Shown: positions 55,298-64,000 of the stretch, one piece after another | Layout of the letters: every line of letters starts with the position of its first letter | Numbering within the stretch: position 1 is the first letter of the stretch | DNA from: Streptomyces sp. JJ66 | GTDB lineage: Bacteria; Actinomycetota; Actinomycetes; Streptomycetales; Streptomycetaceae | Length of the DNA: 64,000 nucleotides | Assembly: GCF_019303495.1 (NCBI RefSeq) | Contig: NZ_JAEVFI010000013.1 | Span: forward strand, 3,705 to 67,704 | Direction: 5' to 3' | Notes under the pieces: model-generated | The model's input: the letters and a program-made list of their open reading frames with translations, nothing else | Told to the model about the DNA's origin: nothing | Databases searched by the model: none | Made by a program: the position numbers and the translations under genes

Positions 55298-55721
55298 ACC
55301 GGCTCCCACGCCGGTCGCGCCGCGGCTGGCGACGTCCGGCCCGTTCCCAAGGTGCGGGTCGAGGGTAACCGGATCTGTGCATCCAGGGTCGCGTTGAGTG
55401 AACGATGTTGTCTTATTTTATTGGCGATTGATCGCGTGTCAGGGCCGACGCCCGTGCCGCGTCGGCGCTCCCCGCATATGCCGGAGGGACAGGAATGTCG
55501 CAAAGTCGCCCCCAGGCGCCGCGCCCCTTTCCCACAGGTTTCCCGCAGGCTCACCGCTCAGGGGCGGGTCGGGGACGCGGTCATACCCAGGGTGGACGGC
55601 GGGCTCCGCCGCCTACCCCGGAAGGCTGCCCCAAGACGGGTAGTGGGAGGGAGTCGCGCCGGTGATCCGGGGCCGACGATGGAATGGACCGCTTGTCCGC
55701 GTCCGACAGGAGCCCCTTCCC
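55298..55721. other. Spacer between bldA and ABC exporter 2
   Basis: 424 bp. An AT-rich island (about 55395-55435) stands out; on the minus strand it contains TAAAAT (55420-55415), a strong -10 match that may drive bldA. A second -10-like TACCCT lies nearer the tRNA (55367-55362). GGCGG-GCT-CCGCC (about 55598-55610) lies before the exporter. No credible ORF. Confidence 0.5.
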
Positions 55722-56504
55722 GTGACCACCAGCACCCACCCCGGCCCCGTGACCGCCCCGGCGGGAGTCGCCGCCGCCAGCGCCACCGGCCTGACCAAGG
55801 TCTACGGTGCCGGAGAGACCCAGGTGGTCGCCCTCGACCAGGTCTCCGTCGACTTCCGCAAGGGCGAGTTCACCGCCATCATGGGCCCCTCCGGCTCCGG
55901 CAAGTCCACCCTGATGCACTGCATGGCCGGGCTGGACTCCGTCAGCGGCGGCTCCGCCCGCATCGGCGACACCGAGCTGACCACGCTCAAGGAGAAGAAG
56001 CTCACCCAGCTGCGCCGCGACAAGATCGGCTTCATCTTCCAGGCGTTCAACCTGCTGCCCACCCTCAACGCGCTGGAGAACATCACCCTTCCGCTGGACA
56101 TCGCCGGGCGCAAGGCCGACCAGGTCTGGCTGGACCGGGTGGTGGAGACCGTCGGCCTGTCCGGACGCCTCAAGCACCGCCCCAGCGAACTGTCCGGCGG
56201 GCAGCAGCAGCGCGTGGCCGTCGCCCGCGCCCTCGCCTCCCAGCCCGAGATCATCTTCGGTGATGAGCCCACCGGCAACCTTGACTCCCGCTCCGGCGCC
56301 GAGGTGCTGGGCTTCCTGCGCAACTCCGTTCGGGAGCTGAACCAGACCGTCGTCATCGTGACGCACGACCCCGTCGCCGCCTCCTACGCCGACCGCGTCG
56401 TCTTCCTCGCCGACGGCCGCATCGTCGATGACATGGCCGCGCCCACGGCTGAGAAGGTGCTGGAGCGGATGAAGGGCTTCGACGCCAAGGGCCGCACCAG
56501 CTGA
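55722..56504 (+). CDS. ABC exporter 2, ATP-binding subunit (MacB/LolD type)
   Basis: A 260-residue ATPase starting at GTG 55722 after AGGAG. Walker A GPSGSGKST, Q-loop FIFQAFNLLPTL, signature LSGGQQQRVAVARAL and Walker B IIFGDEPTGNLDS are intact. It differs from exporter 1's ATPase mainly at the N-terminus and in scattered conservative changes, so the two are recent paralogues or mutual duplicates. Unlike pair 1, a 191-bp spacer separates it from its permease. Confidence 0.93.
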   Translation: MTTSTHPGPVTAPAGVAAASATGLTKVYGAGETQVVALDQVSVDFRKGEFTAIMGPSGSGKSTLMHCMAGLDSVSGGSARIGDTELTTLKEKKLTQLRRDKIGFIFQAFNLLPTLNALENITLPLDIAGRKADQVWLDRVVETVGLSGRLKHRPSELSGGQQQRVAVARALASQPEIIFGDEPTGNLDSRSGAEVLGFLRNSVRELNQTVVIVTHDPVAASYADRVVFLADGRIVDDMAAPTAEKVLERMKGFDAKGRTS

Positions 56505-56695
56505 CGCCCAGCGCCCGCCGGTGCCGCCAGCACCCCGGCGCCACCCGCGCGCCCGCGTCGTCCTCGCGCCCGCGTCGTCCGCGAGCCCGGCGCGTCCTCG
56601 CCCACGAACCCGGTGCGTCCGCCAGCCCGGCGCCATCCGCGCGCCCGCTGGGTGCGCCCGCCTACCGCCCGCCCTCCACCGCAGGAAGCCCACCC
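56505..56695. repeat. Degenerate GC-rich repeats between exporter 2 genes
   Basis: 191 bp of imperfect repeats around GCGCCCGCGTCGTCC and GAGCCCGGCGCGTCC. No start codon with a ribosome-binding site is present. Confidence 0.6.
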
Positions 56696-59227
56696 ATGTT
56701 CCGTACCGCCGTGCGCAACGTGCTCGCGCACAAGGCCCGGTTGCTGATGACCACGCTCGCCGTGCTGCTCGGCGTCGCCTTCGTCTCCGGCACCCTGGTC
56801 TTCACCGACACCGTCTCCAGCGCCTACCACAAGAGTGCCGAGAAGGGGTTCGAACACGTCGATGTCGCCGTCCAGCCGGACCACTCCGGCTCGCAGACAC
56901 CCGGTGACGCACCCGCGCTGAGCCAGCGGCTGCTGGACGAGGCGGCCGCGCTGCCCGGCGTGGATTCCGCTACCGGCACCGTCTCCGGCTTCACCGCGCT
57001 CGCCGGCCGGGACGGCAAGCTCGTCGGCGACGGCTGGTCCACGCTCGGCGCCAACTACTACGCCGGGGCCGACGGCGATGACTCCCGCTACCCGATGAGC
57101 AGCGGCGAGGCGCCGCAGCGGGCCGGGCAGATAGCGATCGACGCCAAGACCGCCGAGCGCACCGGCTACGAGGTCGGCGACACCGCCCGCGTCTCGGTCA
57201 ACGGACCGGTGCGCGAGGAGACGATCACCGGAATCTTCACCACCGACGACGGCAACGTCGCCGCGGGCGGCACGCTCGTGCTCTTCGACACCGCCACCGC
57301 GCAGCAGCTGTTCGCCGCGCCCGGCGAGTTCACCGAGATCGCCCTGTCCGCCACGGACGGCACCTCGCAGGCACAGCTGGAGCGGGAGGTCACCGAGATC
57401 CTGCCGGACACCGCCGAGGCCGTCACCGGGCAGCAGCTGGCCGACGAGCAGACCAGGGAGATCGAGCGAGGCATGAGCGGCATGCAGACCGGTCTGCTGG
57501 TCTTCGCCGGAATCGCCCTGTTCGTGGGCGTGTTCATCATCGCCAACACCTTCACCATGCTCGTCGCCCAGCGCACCAGGGAACTGGCGCTGCTGCGCGC
57601 GGTGGGCGCCAGCCGCCGCCAGGTGACGCGTTCGGTACTTGTCGAGGCCGTCGTCGTCGGCGTCACCGCCGGGATCACCGGGCTGCTCGCGGGCATCGGC
57701 ATCGCCGCCGGGCTGCGTTCGCTGCTGACCGCCACCGGCGCCGTGCTGCCGGACGGCCCGCTCCAGGTCACGCCCACCGCCGTCCTCGCCTCGCTGGCGG
57801 TCGGCGTCGTGGTCACCGTGCTGGCCGCCTGGCTGCCCGCCCGCCGGGCGGCGAAGATTCCGCCGGTCGCGGCCATGAGCAGCGTCCACGCCACCCCCAC
57901 CACCCGCGGCCTGGTCGTGCGCAACGTCATCGGCTCGCTGCTCGTCGCCTCGGGCGCGGCGCTGGTGTTCCTCGGCACCGGCATGGACGCCCAGGCCGCC
58001 AAGTTCCCCATGGGCCTCGGCGGCATGCTGATGATCATCGGCGTCTTCGTGCTGACGCCGTTGCTGTCCCGGCCGCTGATCGCCGCCGTGGGGCCGCTGC
58101 TGCGCGTGTTCGGCGTCTCCGGCAAGCTCGCCCGCCTCAACGCGGTGCGCAACCCGCGCCGCACCGCCGCCACCGCGTCCGCGCTGATGATCGGACTGAC
58201 GCTGATCACCGGCATGACCGTCGTCGCGGGCAGCGCGCAGAAGGGCATCGAGGAGATGGCCTCCGCGTCCCTGAAGTCCGACTACACCATCTCGATGGCC
58301 AACTTCACCCCGCTCGCCCCCGAGGTGGAGCAGACCCTGGCCGAGAACGAGCGCGTCACCGCCCTCAGCCCGCTGCGCACCTCACCCGCCGAGGTGGACG
58401 GTGCCACCGAGCTCCTCACCGGTGTCAACGGCGCCGACTTCGGCCAGCTCACCGACCTGGACTTCACCGCTGGCTCCGCCGCGAACCTGCGTGGCGACGC
58501 CGCCCTCGTCGATGACGAGATCGCCGAGGCGCACGGCTGGAAGCCCGGCACCACCTTCCCCGTGACCTACGCCGACGGCGAGCGCGGCGAGCTGACCGTC
58601 ACCGGCGTCTACGAGGGCAACGAGATGATCCGCGGGATCATGCTCGACACCGGCACGCTCGACCCGCACCTGGACCGGGTCGAGTCCCTCCAGGTACTGG
58701 TCGCGACCGAGGGCGGCCCGAGCGACGCCGCCCAGTCCGCGCTGGCGGCCGACCTGGGCAACAACCCGGCCCTGCTGGTGCAGGACAAGGAGGACATCTC
58801 CGAGGAGATCGCCAGCATGTTCACCCTGATGCTCAACATGCTCTACGGCCTGCTGGCCATGGCCGTCATCGTCGCGGTCCTCGGCGTCATCAACACGCTG
58901 GCCATGTCGGTGTTCGAACGCTCCCAGGAGATCGGCATGCTGCGCGCCATCGGCCTGGACCGCCGCGCGGTCAAGCGCATGGTGCGCCTGGAGTCCGTCA
59001 TCATCGCCCTCTTCGGCGGCGTGCTGGGTCTGGGCCTCGGTGTCTTCTTCGGCTGGGCCGCCGGTGAGATGATCAGCGGCTCGCTGTCCACGTACGAGTT
59101 GGTCCTGCCCTGGGGCCGCATGGGCCTCTTCCTCGCCCTGGCCGCCCTCGTCGGCGTCCTCGCCGCCCTGTGGCCCGCCCGCCGCGCCGCCCGCCTCAAC
59201 ATGCTGACGGCCATCAAGGCGGAGTAA
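56696..59227 (+). CDS. ABC exporter 2, FtsX/MacB-type permease
   Basis: An 843-residue protein with ATG 56696 after GCAGGAAG. TM1 is at ~18-40, an extracytoplasmic domain runs to ~255, then TM triplets at ~262-395. A second unit has an extracytoplasmic domain at ~505-700 and C-terminal helices at ~720-840. [17 protein letters not shown] and [17 protein letters not shown] are the coupling helices. It aligns end to end with the exporter 1 permease. Cargo unknown. Confidence 0.92.
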   Translation: MFRTAVRNVLAHKARLLMTTLAVLLGVAFVSGTLVFTDTVSSAYHKSAEKGFEHVDVAVQPDHSGSQTPGDAPALSQRLLDEAAALPGVDSATGTVSGFTALAGRDGKLVGDGWSTLGANYYAGADGDDSRYPMSSGEAPQRAGQIAIDAKTAERTGYEVGDTARVSVNGPVREETITGIFTTDDGNVAAGGTLVLFDTATAQQLFAAPGEFTEIALSATDGTSQAQLEREVTEILPDTAEAVTGQQLADEQTREIERGMSGMQTGLLVFAGIALFVGVFIIANTFTMLVAQRTRELALLRAVGASRRQVTRSVLVEAVVVGVTAGITGLLAGIGIAAGLRSLLTATGAVLPDGPLQVTPTAVLASLAVGVVVTVLAAWLPARRAAKIPPVAAMSSVHATPTTRGLVVRNVIGSLLVASGAALVFLGTGMDAQAAKFPMGLGGMLMIIGVFVLTPLLSRPLIAAVGPLLRVFGVSGKLARLNAVRNPRRTAATASALMIGLTLITGMTVVAGSAQKGIEEMASASLKSDYTISMANFTPLAPEVEQTLAENERVTALSPLRTSPAEVDGATELLTGVNGADFGQLTDLDFTAGSAANLRGDAALVDDEIAEAHGWKPGTTFPVTYADGERGELTVTGVYEGNEMIRGIMLDTGTLDPHLDRVESLQVLVATEGGPSDAAQSALAADLGNNPALLVQDKEDISEEIASMFTLMLNMLYGLLAMAVIVAVLGVINTLAMSVFERSQEIGMLRAIGLDRRAVKRMVRLESVIIALFGGVLGLGLGVFFGWAAGEMISGSLSTYELVLPWGRMGLFLALAALVGVLAALWPARRAARLNMLTAIKAE

Positions 59228-59394
59228 CCGTCCGGCACCTCCCGCCCCAGACGCCCGCTGGCCCGCGCGACCTACCCTCGCGCGGGCCAGCTGTGGGGCG
59301 GCCTCGACGACGTGGCACCACCACCCGCCCCCTCACGCCTGCCGCCGGGACGCACGTGCGCCGCACGTGCTGGTGCGTCCGGCAGGATGGGGGC

Positions 59395-61443
59395 ATGGCC
59401 AACCGACTCGGCAGCGAAACCTCTCCCTACCTGCTCCAGCACGCCGACAACCCGGTGCACTGGTGGCCGTGGACGGACGACGCGTTCGAGGAGGCGAGGC
59501 GCCGCGACGTCCCGGTCCTGCTCAGCGTCGGCTACAGCTCGTGCCACTGGTGCCATGTGATGGCGCACGAGTCGTTTGCGGACGAGGGGACGGCTGCCTA
59601 CCTCAACGCGCACTTCGTGGCCGTCAAGGTGGACCGCGAGGAGCGGCCCGACGTTGACGCGGTGTACATGGAAGCCGTGCAGGCGGCCACCGGGCAGGGC
59701 GGGTGGCCGATGACGGTGTTCCTGACGCCCGCCGGGGAGCCGTTCTACTTCGGCACCTACTTCCCGCCCGCGCCGCGCGCCGGGATGCCGGGCTTCCGCC
59801 AGGTGCTGGAAGGCGTGCACGGGGCGTGGGAGGAGCGGCGCGGAGAGGTGGACGCGGTGGCCGCGCGGGTCGCCGGGGAGCTGGCCGGGCGGACGATCGC
59901 GTACGCCGAGGGCACCGAGCCGCACCGGCCCGGCGAAGCGGAGCTGGCGGACGCGCTGCTCGGGCTGACGCGGGACTTCGACGCGGTGCGGGGCGGCTTC
60001 GGGGGCGCGCCCAAGTTCCCGCCGTCGATGGTGCTGGAGTTCCTGTTGCGGCATTACGCCCGCACCGGAGCCGAGGGTGCGCTGCAGATGGTGCAGGCGA
60101 CGTGTGAGGCGATGGCGCGCGGTGGCATCTACGACCAGCTCGGCGGCGGCTTCGCCCGGTACGCCGTGGACGCCGAGTGGGTGGTGCCGCACTTCGAGAA
60201 AATGCTGTACGACAACGCGCTGCTGTGCCGCGTGTACGCACACCTGTGGCGGGCCACGGGCTCCGGGCTGGCCCGGCGCGTCGCGCTGGAGATCGCCGAC
60301 TTCCTGGTACGCGAACTGCGCACCGGGCAGGGCGGGTTCGCCTCCGCGCTGGACGCCGACAGCGACGACGGCACCGGCCGCCACCGCGAGGGCGCCTACT
60401 ACGTGTGGACGCCGGGCGAGCTGCGCGCCGTGCTGGGCGAGGAGGACGCCGAGCTGGCGATGCGCTACTACGGCGTCACGCCACAGGGCACCTTCGAGGA
60501 GGGCGCGTCGGTGCTCCAGCTCCCGGACGTGGGGGAGGGGCCAGTGGACGCCGGGCGTATCGCCTCCGTGCGGGAACGGCTGCTCGCGGCGCGGGAGGGG
60601 CGGCCCCGGCCCGGCCGGGACGACAAGGTGGTGGCCGCCTGGAACGGGCTGGCCATCGCCGCGCTCGCCGAGACCGGCGCCTACTTCGGCCGCCCCGACC
60701 TGGTGAACGCCGCCGCCGCGGCCGGTGACCTGCTCGTCGCCGTCCACACCGAGCACCGGGGCGGTCAGCTGCGGCTGGCCCGCACCTCGCGCGACGGCAC
60801 CGCCTCCTCCAGCACCGGCGTGCTGGAGGACTACGCGAGCTGCGCCGAGGGCTTCCACAGCCTGTACGCCGTCACCGGTGACACCGCGTGGCTGGACCTG
60901 GCCGGGCTGCTCCTGGACACCGTGCTCGACCGCTTCACCGCGCCCGACGGCACGCTCTTCGACACCGCCGACGACGCGGAACGCCTCATCCGGCGTCCCC
61001 AGGACCCGACGGACGGGGCGACCCCCTCCGGGTGGACGTCGGCCGCCGGTGCGCTGCTCACCCACGCGGCGTACACCGGCGGCGCGCGGTACCGGGAGGC
61101 GGCGGAGCGGGCGCTGGGCGTGGTGGGGGCCCTGGGCGCGCGGGCGCCGCGGTTCATCGGCTGGGGCCTGGCCGTCGCGGAGGCAGCGCTGGACGGGCCG
61201 CGCGAGGTGGCCGTCGTCGGGCCCGAGGGTGATCCGGGCACGGCGGAGCTGCACCGCACCGCGCTGCTGGCCGCCGCTCCGGGCGCGGCGGTGGCCCTGG
61301 GCGCCCCGGGTGCGCCGGAGCCCGCGTTGCTGGCTGGACGCGGGCTGCTGGACGGGCGTCCGGCGGCGTACGTCTGCCGCCACTTCACCTGCACGGCCCC
61401 CACGGCCGACCCGGAATCGCTCGCCGCGCAGCTGCGCCAGTGA
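59395..61443 (+). CDS. DUF255/YyaL-type thioredoxin-domain protein
   Basis: A 682-residue protein of the spermatogenesis-associated SSP411 family. The N-terminal thioredoxin-like domain (~1-165) has [20 protein letters not shown] and the CxxC motif [14 protein letters not shown] (Cys50, Cys53). The rest is an (alpha/alpha)6-barrel resembling N-acyl-glucosamine 2-epimerases and cellobiose epimerases, with [11 protein letters not shown] and ALDADSDD. The function is unproven. CAGGAT (59383-59388) lies 6 nt before ATG, again suggesting leaderless initiation. Confidence 0.9.
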   Translation: MANRLGSETSPYLLQHADNPVHWWPWTDDAFEEARRRDVPVLLSVGYSSCHWCHVMAHESFADEGTAAYLNAHFVAVKVDREERPDVDAVYMEAVQAATGQGGWPMTVFLTPAGEPFYFGTYFPPAPRAGMPGFRQVLEGVHGAWEERRGEVDAVAARVAGELAGRTIAYAEGTEPHRPGEAELADALLGLTRDFDAVRGGFGGAPKFPPSMVLEFLLRHYARTGAEGALQMVQATCEAMARGGIYDQLGGGFARYAVDAEWVVPHFEKMLYDNALLCRVYAHLWRATGSGLARRVALEIADFLVRELRTGQGGFASALDADSDDGTGRHREGAYYVWTPGELRAVLGEEDAELAMRYYGVTPQGTFEEGASVLQLPDVGEGPVDAGRIASVRERLLAAREGRPRPGRDDKVVAAWNGLAIAALAETGAYFGRPDLVNAAAAAGDLLVAVHTEHRGGQLRLARTSRDGTASSSTGVLEDYASCAEGFHSLYAVTGDTAWLDLAGLLLDTVLDRFTAPDGTLFDTADDAERLIRRPQDPTDGATPSGWTSAAGALLTHAAYTGGARYREAAERALGVVGALGARAPRFIGWGLAVAEAALDGPREVAVVGPEGDPGTAELHRTALLAAAPGAAVALGAPGAPEPALLAGRGLLDGRPAAYVCRHFTCTAPTADPESLAAQLRQ

Positions 61444-61628
61444 CGGCCCGCGTCCGCCCGTCGGCCGGGCTGGTCACCGCCCGGCGGCCGGGCGCGGCAC
61501 CGCTGGGCGGCGGGCGCTGCGCACCGCCCAGCGGAAGGGCGCGGCACCGTCCGGCGGGAGGTGGGCGGCCGCCCACCGTGGGGAAAACCACAGGACGTCC
61601 CGGCGGCGGCACCCGTATCGTGGCGGGC

Positions 61629-62840
61629 ATGCAGGTGATCCAGTCCACGAAGCTCGCCAACGTCTGCTACGAGATCCGGGGTCCGGTGCTCGAGGAGGCG
61701 ATGCGGCTGGAGGCGGCAGGTCACCGCATCCTCAAGCTCAACACGGGTAACCCGGCGGCGTTCGGTTTCGAGTGCCCGCCGGAGATCCTGGAAGACATGC
61801 TCCGCAACGTCGGCACCGCGCACGGCTACGGCGACGCGAAGGGCCTGCTGGCCGCCCGCCGGGCCGTGATGCAGCACTACCAGACGCTGGGCATCCAGCT
61901 CTCGGTGGAGGACGTCTACCTGGGCAACGGCGTCTCCGAGCTGATCCAGATGTCCATGCAGGCGCTGCTCGACGACGGCGACGAGGTGCTCGTCCCGGCG
62001 CCGGACTACCCGCTGTGGTCGGCCTCGGTGTCCCTGTCCGGCGGGACGGCCGTGCACTACCGGTGTGACGAGCAGTCGGACTGGATGCCCGACCTCGCCG
62101 ACATCGAGCGCAAGATCACCGACCGCACCAAGGCGCTGGTGATCATCAACCCGAACAACCCGACGGGCGCCGTCTACGACGTGGAGATGGTGCGCGCGCT
62201 GACCGACATCGCGCGTCGGCACCAGCTCGTCGTCTGCTCGGACGAGATCTACGACAAGATCCTCTACGACGGCGCCGTGCACCACCCGACGGCCGCCGTC
62301 GCCCCCGACCTGCTGACGCTCACCTTCAACGGCCTGTCCAAGGCGTACCGGGTCGCCGGGTACCGCAGCGGCTGGCTGGCGGTGTGCGGGCCGAAGGCGC
62401 ACGCGCAGAACTACATCGAGGGCCTGACGATCCTGGCCAACATGCGGCTGTGCGCCAACATGCCCGCGCAGTACGCGGTGGCGACGGCGCTGGGCGGACG
62501 CCAGTCGATCAATGACCTGGTACTGCCGGGCGGGCGGCTGCGCGAGCAGCGCGATGTCGCCTACGACCTGCTCACCCAGATCCCGGGCGTGACGTGCGTG
62601 AAGCCCAAGGGCGCGCTGTACGCGTTCCCCCGGCTCGACCCGAACGTCTACAAGATCAAGGACGATCGGCAGCTGGTCCTCGATCTGCTGCGGTCGGAGA
62701 AGATCATGATCGTGCACGGATCGGGCTTCAACTGGCCGGAGCCGGACCACTTCCGCGTCGTGACGCTGCCCCCGGCGCGGCAGCTCGCGGACGCCGTGCA
62801 GCGCATCGGCACCTTCCTGGACGGCTACACCCAGCCCTGA
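61629..62840 (+). CDS. Alanine-type PLP-dependent aminotransferase
   Basis: A 403-residue fold-type I aminotransferase close to AlaA. NTGNPAAFGF, the YLGNGVSELIQM cofactor region, IINPNNPTGAVYD, the SDEIYDKILYDG Asp that binds the pyridine ring, and NGLSKAYRVAGYRSGW with the catalytic Lys are all present. It catalyses glutamate-pyruvate or related transamination. TATCGT (61616-61621) lies 7 nt before ATG 61629 and no Shine-Dalgarno is present. Confidence 0.93.
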   Translation: MQVIQSTKLANVCYEIRGPVLEEAMRLEAAGHRILKLNTGNPAAFGFECPPEILEDMLRNVGTAHGYGDAKGLLAARRAVMQHYQTLGIQLSVEDVYLGNGVSELIQMSMQALLDDGDEVLVPAPDYPLWSASVSLSGGTAVHYRCDEQSDWMPDLADIERKITDRTKALVIINPNNPTGAVYDVEMVRALTDIARRHQLVVCSDEIYDKILYDGAVHHPTAAVAPDLLTLTFNGLSKAYRVAGYRSGWLAVCGPKAHAQNYIEGLTILANMRLCANMPAQYAVATALGGRQSINDLVLPGGRLREQRDVAYDLLTQIPGVTCVKPKGALYAFPRLDPNVYKIKDDRQLVLDLLRSEKIMIVHGSGFNWPEPDHFRVVTLPPARQLADAVQRIGTFLDGYTQP

Positions 62841-62865
62841 GCCAGCTGCATTCTGCATCGGCTAC

Positions 62866-62893
62866 AACTTTAGACAGAGTCTAGAGTTAGGAT
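62866..62893 (+). promoter_or_regulatory. Operator/promoter of the unknown gene at 62924
   Basis: AACTTTAGAC-AGA-GTCTAGAGTT (62866-62888) is an inverted repeat with 9 of 10 positions matched. TAGGAT (62888-62893) is a good -10 overlapping its right end. A repressor bound here would block transcription of 62924. The TAGAC/GTCTA half-site does not identify the regulator with certainty. Confidence 0.65.
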
Positions 62894-62923
62894 GGTCTTC
62901 TGAACCCGCCAGGAGGCCCCTCC

Positions 62924-63328
62924 ATGTACGAACCGATCCGGAGCAAGTCGGTCCACTCCCTGGCCGAGGACGGCGCCGATCCCTACCCGCACCGCTCCCG
63001 CGAAGAGGAGCTGGACATCCGGCTCGCCGGGCATCTCACCGCCCTGCTGACCGTCACCGACGAGCTGCGCGTGCTCACCGCCAGCCCGGAGCTGGACGCG
63101 GCGGCTGACGGGCTGGTCGCGCAGATCGCGCGGCTGCGGGGCGCCGAGCCGCTGCGGGCTGAACCGAGCGCGCGCTCGGCGGGCGCCGAGCGGGTGGAGG
63201 CCCTGCACCGGCGGGCGCACACCCTGGCGGGCAACGCGCTGGTGGTCGCTACGGCCCGCGAGGACGCGGCGGGCGAGGCGCTGGCCGCCGCCCGGATGGA
63301 CGCCCACGCCGCCGCGCTGGGGCTGTAG
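62924..63328 (+). CDS. Helical protein of unknown function
   Basis: A 134-residue protein. ATG 62924 lies 7 nt after AGGAGG. It opens with YEPIRSKSVHSLAED, has a central SREEELDIRLAGHLTALLTV segment, and then two Ala/Leu/Arg-rich helices. There is no membrane segment, signal or catalytic motif. A palindromic operator overlaps its promoter, so it is likely inducible. I do not recognise the family. Confidence 0.65.
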   Translation: MYEPIRSKSVHSLAEDGADPYPHRSREEELDIRLAGHLTALLTVTDELRVLTASPELDAAADGLVAQIARLRGAEPLRAEPSARSAGAERVEALHRRAHTLAGNALVVATAREDAAGEALAAARMDAHAAALGL

Positions 63329-63416
63329 GAGCCACGCGACGGCAGACGCCGGACGGCCCGCACGCGACGGCGAGTCCGCGACGGCGATTCGGACGGCCCG
63401 CCCACCGCAGGGCCGC

Positions 63417-63458
63417 ACCGCAGGGGCCAGACGCCCGCACGCGTCCGGCCCCTGCGGT
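63417..63458. terminator. Bidirectional terminator before pckG
   Basis: ACCGCAGGGGCC (63417-63428) pairs perfectly with GGCCCCTGCGGT (63447-63458), between the 62924 gene and the converging pckG. Confidence 0.75.
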
Positions 63459-63467
63459 GTGCTCCGG

Positions 63468-64000
63468 TCAGCCCAGGCGGGCCACCAGCGTGCGGTACTC
63501 GTCCCACAGCTCCTTCGGCGTGTGGTCACCGAAGGTGTTCAGGTGCTCGGGGACCAACGCGGCCTCCTCACGCCAGACGTCCTGGTCCACCGTGAGGAGG
63601 AACTCCAGGTCGGCCTCGGACAGGTCCAGCCCGTCGGTGTCGAGCGCGGACTTCGCCGGCACGGTGCCGATCGGCGTCTCCACGCCCTCGGCCTCACCGT
63701 TCAGCCGACCGACGATCCACTTCAGCACGCGGCTGTTCTCGCCGAACCCGGGCCAGACGAACGCGCCCTTGTCGTTCTTGCGGAACCAGTTGACGTAGTA
63801 GATCTTCGGCAGCTTCGCCGGGTCCGGAGCGTTCTGGCCGACCTTGATCCAGTGGGCCATGTAGTCGCCCATGTTGTAGCCGCAGAAGGGCAGCATGGCG
63901 AACGGGTCGCGGCGCAGCTCGCCGACCGCGCCCTCGGCCGCCGCCGTCTTCTCCGAGGCCACGTTGGCGCCGAGGAAAACGCCGTGCTGCCAGTCGCGCG
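63468..64000 (-). CDS. pckG: Phosphoenolpyruvate carboxykinase (GTP), 3' part
   Basis: The C-terminal ~177 residues of GTP-type PEPCK; the gene continues beyond the window. Reading in from the edge: [23 protein letters not shown], then [48 protein letters not shown] and the typical end [14 protein letters not shown]. It makes PEP from oxaloacetate with GTP in gluconeogenesis, the counterpart of ppc at the other end. Confidence 0.95.
   Translation of the reverse strand, partial: RDWQHGVFLGANVASEKTAAAEGAVGELRRDPFAMLPFCGYNMGDYMAHWIKVGQNAPDPAKLPKIYYVNWFRKNDKGAFVWPGFGENSRVLKWIVGRLNGEAEGVETPIGTVPAKSALDTDGLDLSEADLEFLLTVDQDVWREEAALVPEHLNTFGDHTPKELWDEYRTLVARLG

Noticed and set aside
55398-55643. An 81-codon plus-strand ORF in the spacer upstream of exporter 2
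   Set aside because: Begins in the AT-rich island without a ribosome-binding site and turns into low-complexity Arg/Pro/Gly sequence; more likely promoter DNA for bldA.
55100-55721. An integrated element at the bldA tRNA
   Set aside because: No integrase, no repeat of the tRNA 3' end and no other phage or ICE gene within reach.

Overview
This 64 kb window is chromosomal DNA of a very GC-rich actinomycete, almost certainly Streptomyces or a close relative. The evidence is GC-saturated codon use, many GTG starts with GTGA/ATGA gene overlaps, a tRNA-Leu(UAA) gene that is the bldA equivalent, paired resuscitation-promoting factors with a cyclic-di-AMP riboswitch, and gene orders typical of the genus (glmU-prs-rplY-pth and eno-divIC-DUF501-ppx). 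Most genes are core or conserved-accessory; no phage, plasmid or CRISPR array is visible.

Layout. 1-9.5 kb: ppc (minus); a delta-9-type desaturase plus TetR regulator with a tandem operator; then pth, rplY, prs and glmU (all minus) with an IS200/IS605-like relic between prs and glmU. 9.5-15.4 kb: a DivIVA-like coiled-coil protein and four genes built from polymorphic-toxin and immunity modules (Imm35-like/deaminase/SUKH-4, WHH nuclease/SUKH-1, YwqJ-type deaminase, SUKH-3-like). 15.5-20.8 kb: orphan histidine kinase, tRNA-Gln, MacB/FtsX-type ABC exporter 1. 20.9-27.4 kb: mfd, a DUF4352-type lipoprotein and a solo HsdM-like methylase with its own HTH. 27.4-33.5 kb: membrane protein plus Ser/Thr kinase, GT2 glycosyltransferase, polysialyltransferase-like protein, acyltransferase. 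33.6-34.8 kb: an XRE gene with a doubtful start and a VapBC-like pair. 34.8-38.4 kb: SurA-like lipoprotein, mazG, small membrane protein, P450. 38.5-44.5 kb: rpfC, rpfA, eno, divIC, DUF501, ppx. 44.5-50.1 kb: nrdAB (minus) and ndh (plus), separated by 800 bp of dense regulation. 50.2-55.3 kb: small genes, an RpiR regulator, cystathionine beta-synthase, an SGNH esterase and bldA. 55.7-64 kb: ABC exporter 2, a DUF255 thioredoxin-like protein, an aminotransferase, an unknown gene with an operator, and the 3' end of pckG.

The regulatory DNA is unusually readable. rpfA has a perfect Crp-type palindrome followed by a ydaO-type c-di-AMP riboswitch. nrdAB has a pair of NrdR boxes exactly 31 bp apart centre to centre, followed by a cobalamin riboswitch. 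ndh has two Rex-like operators. The desaturase has tandem TTACG/CGTAA palindromes. At least six genes have a -10-like hexamer 6-7 nt before the start codon, the geometry of leaderless transcripts.

The least conventional locus is the toxin/immunity-domain cluster at 10.75-15.4 kb: nuclease and deaminase domains sit in the same polypeptides as immunity folds, with no secretion module, which suggests an intracellular nucleic-acid-directed system. All calls were made by reading; no database search was run.
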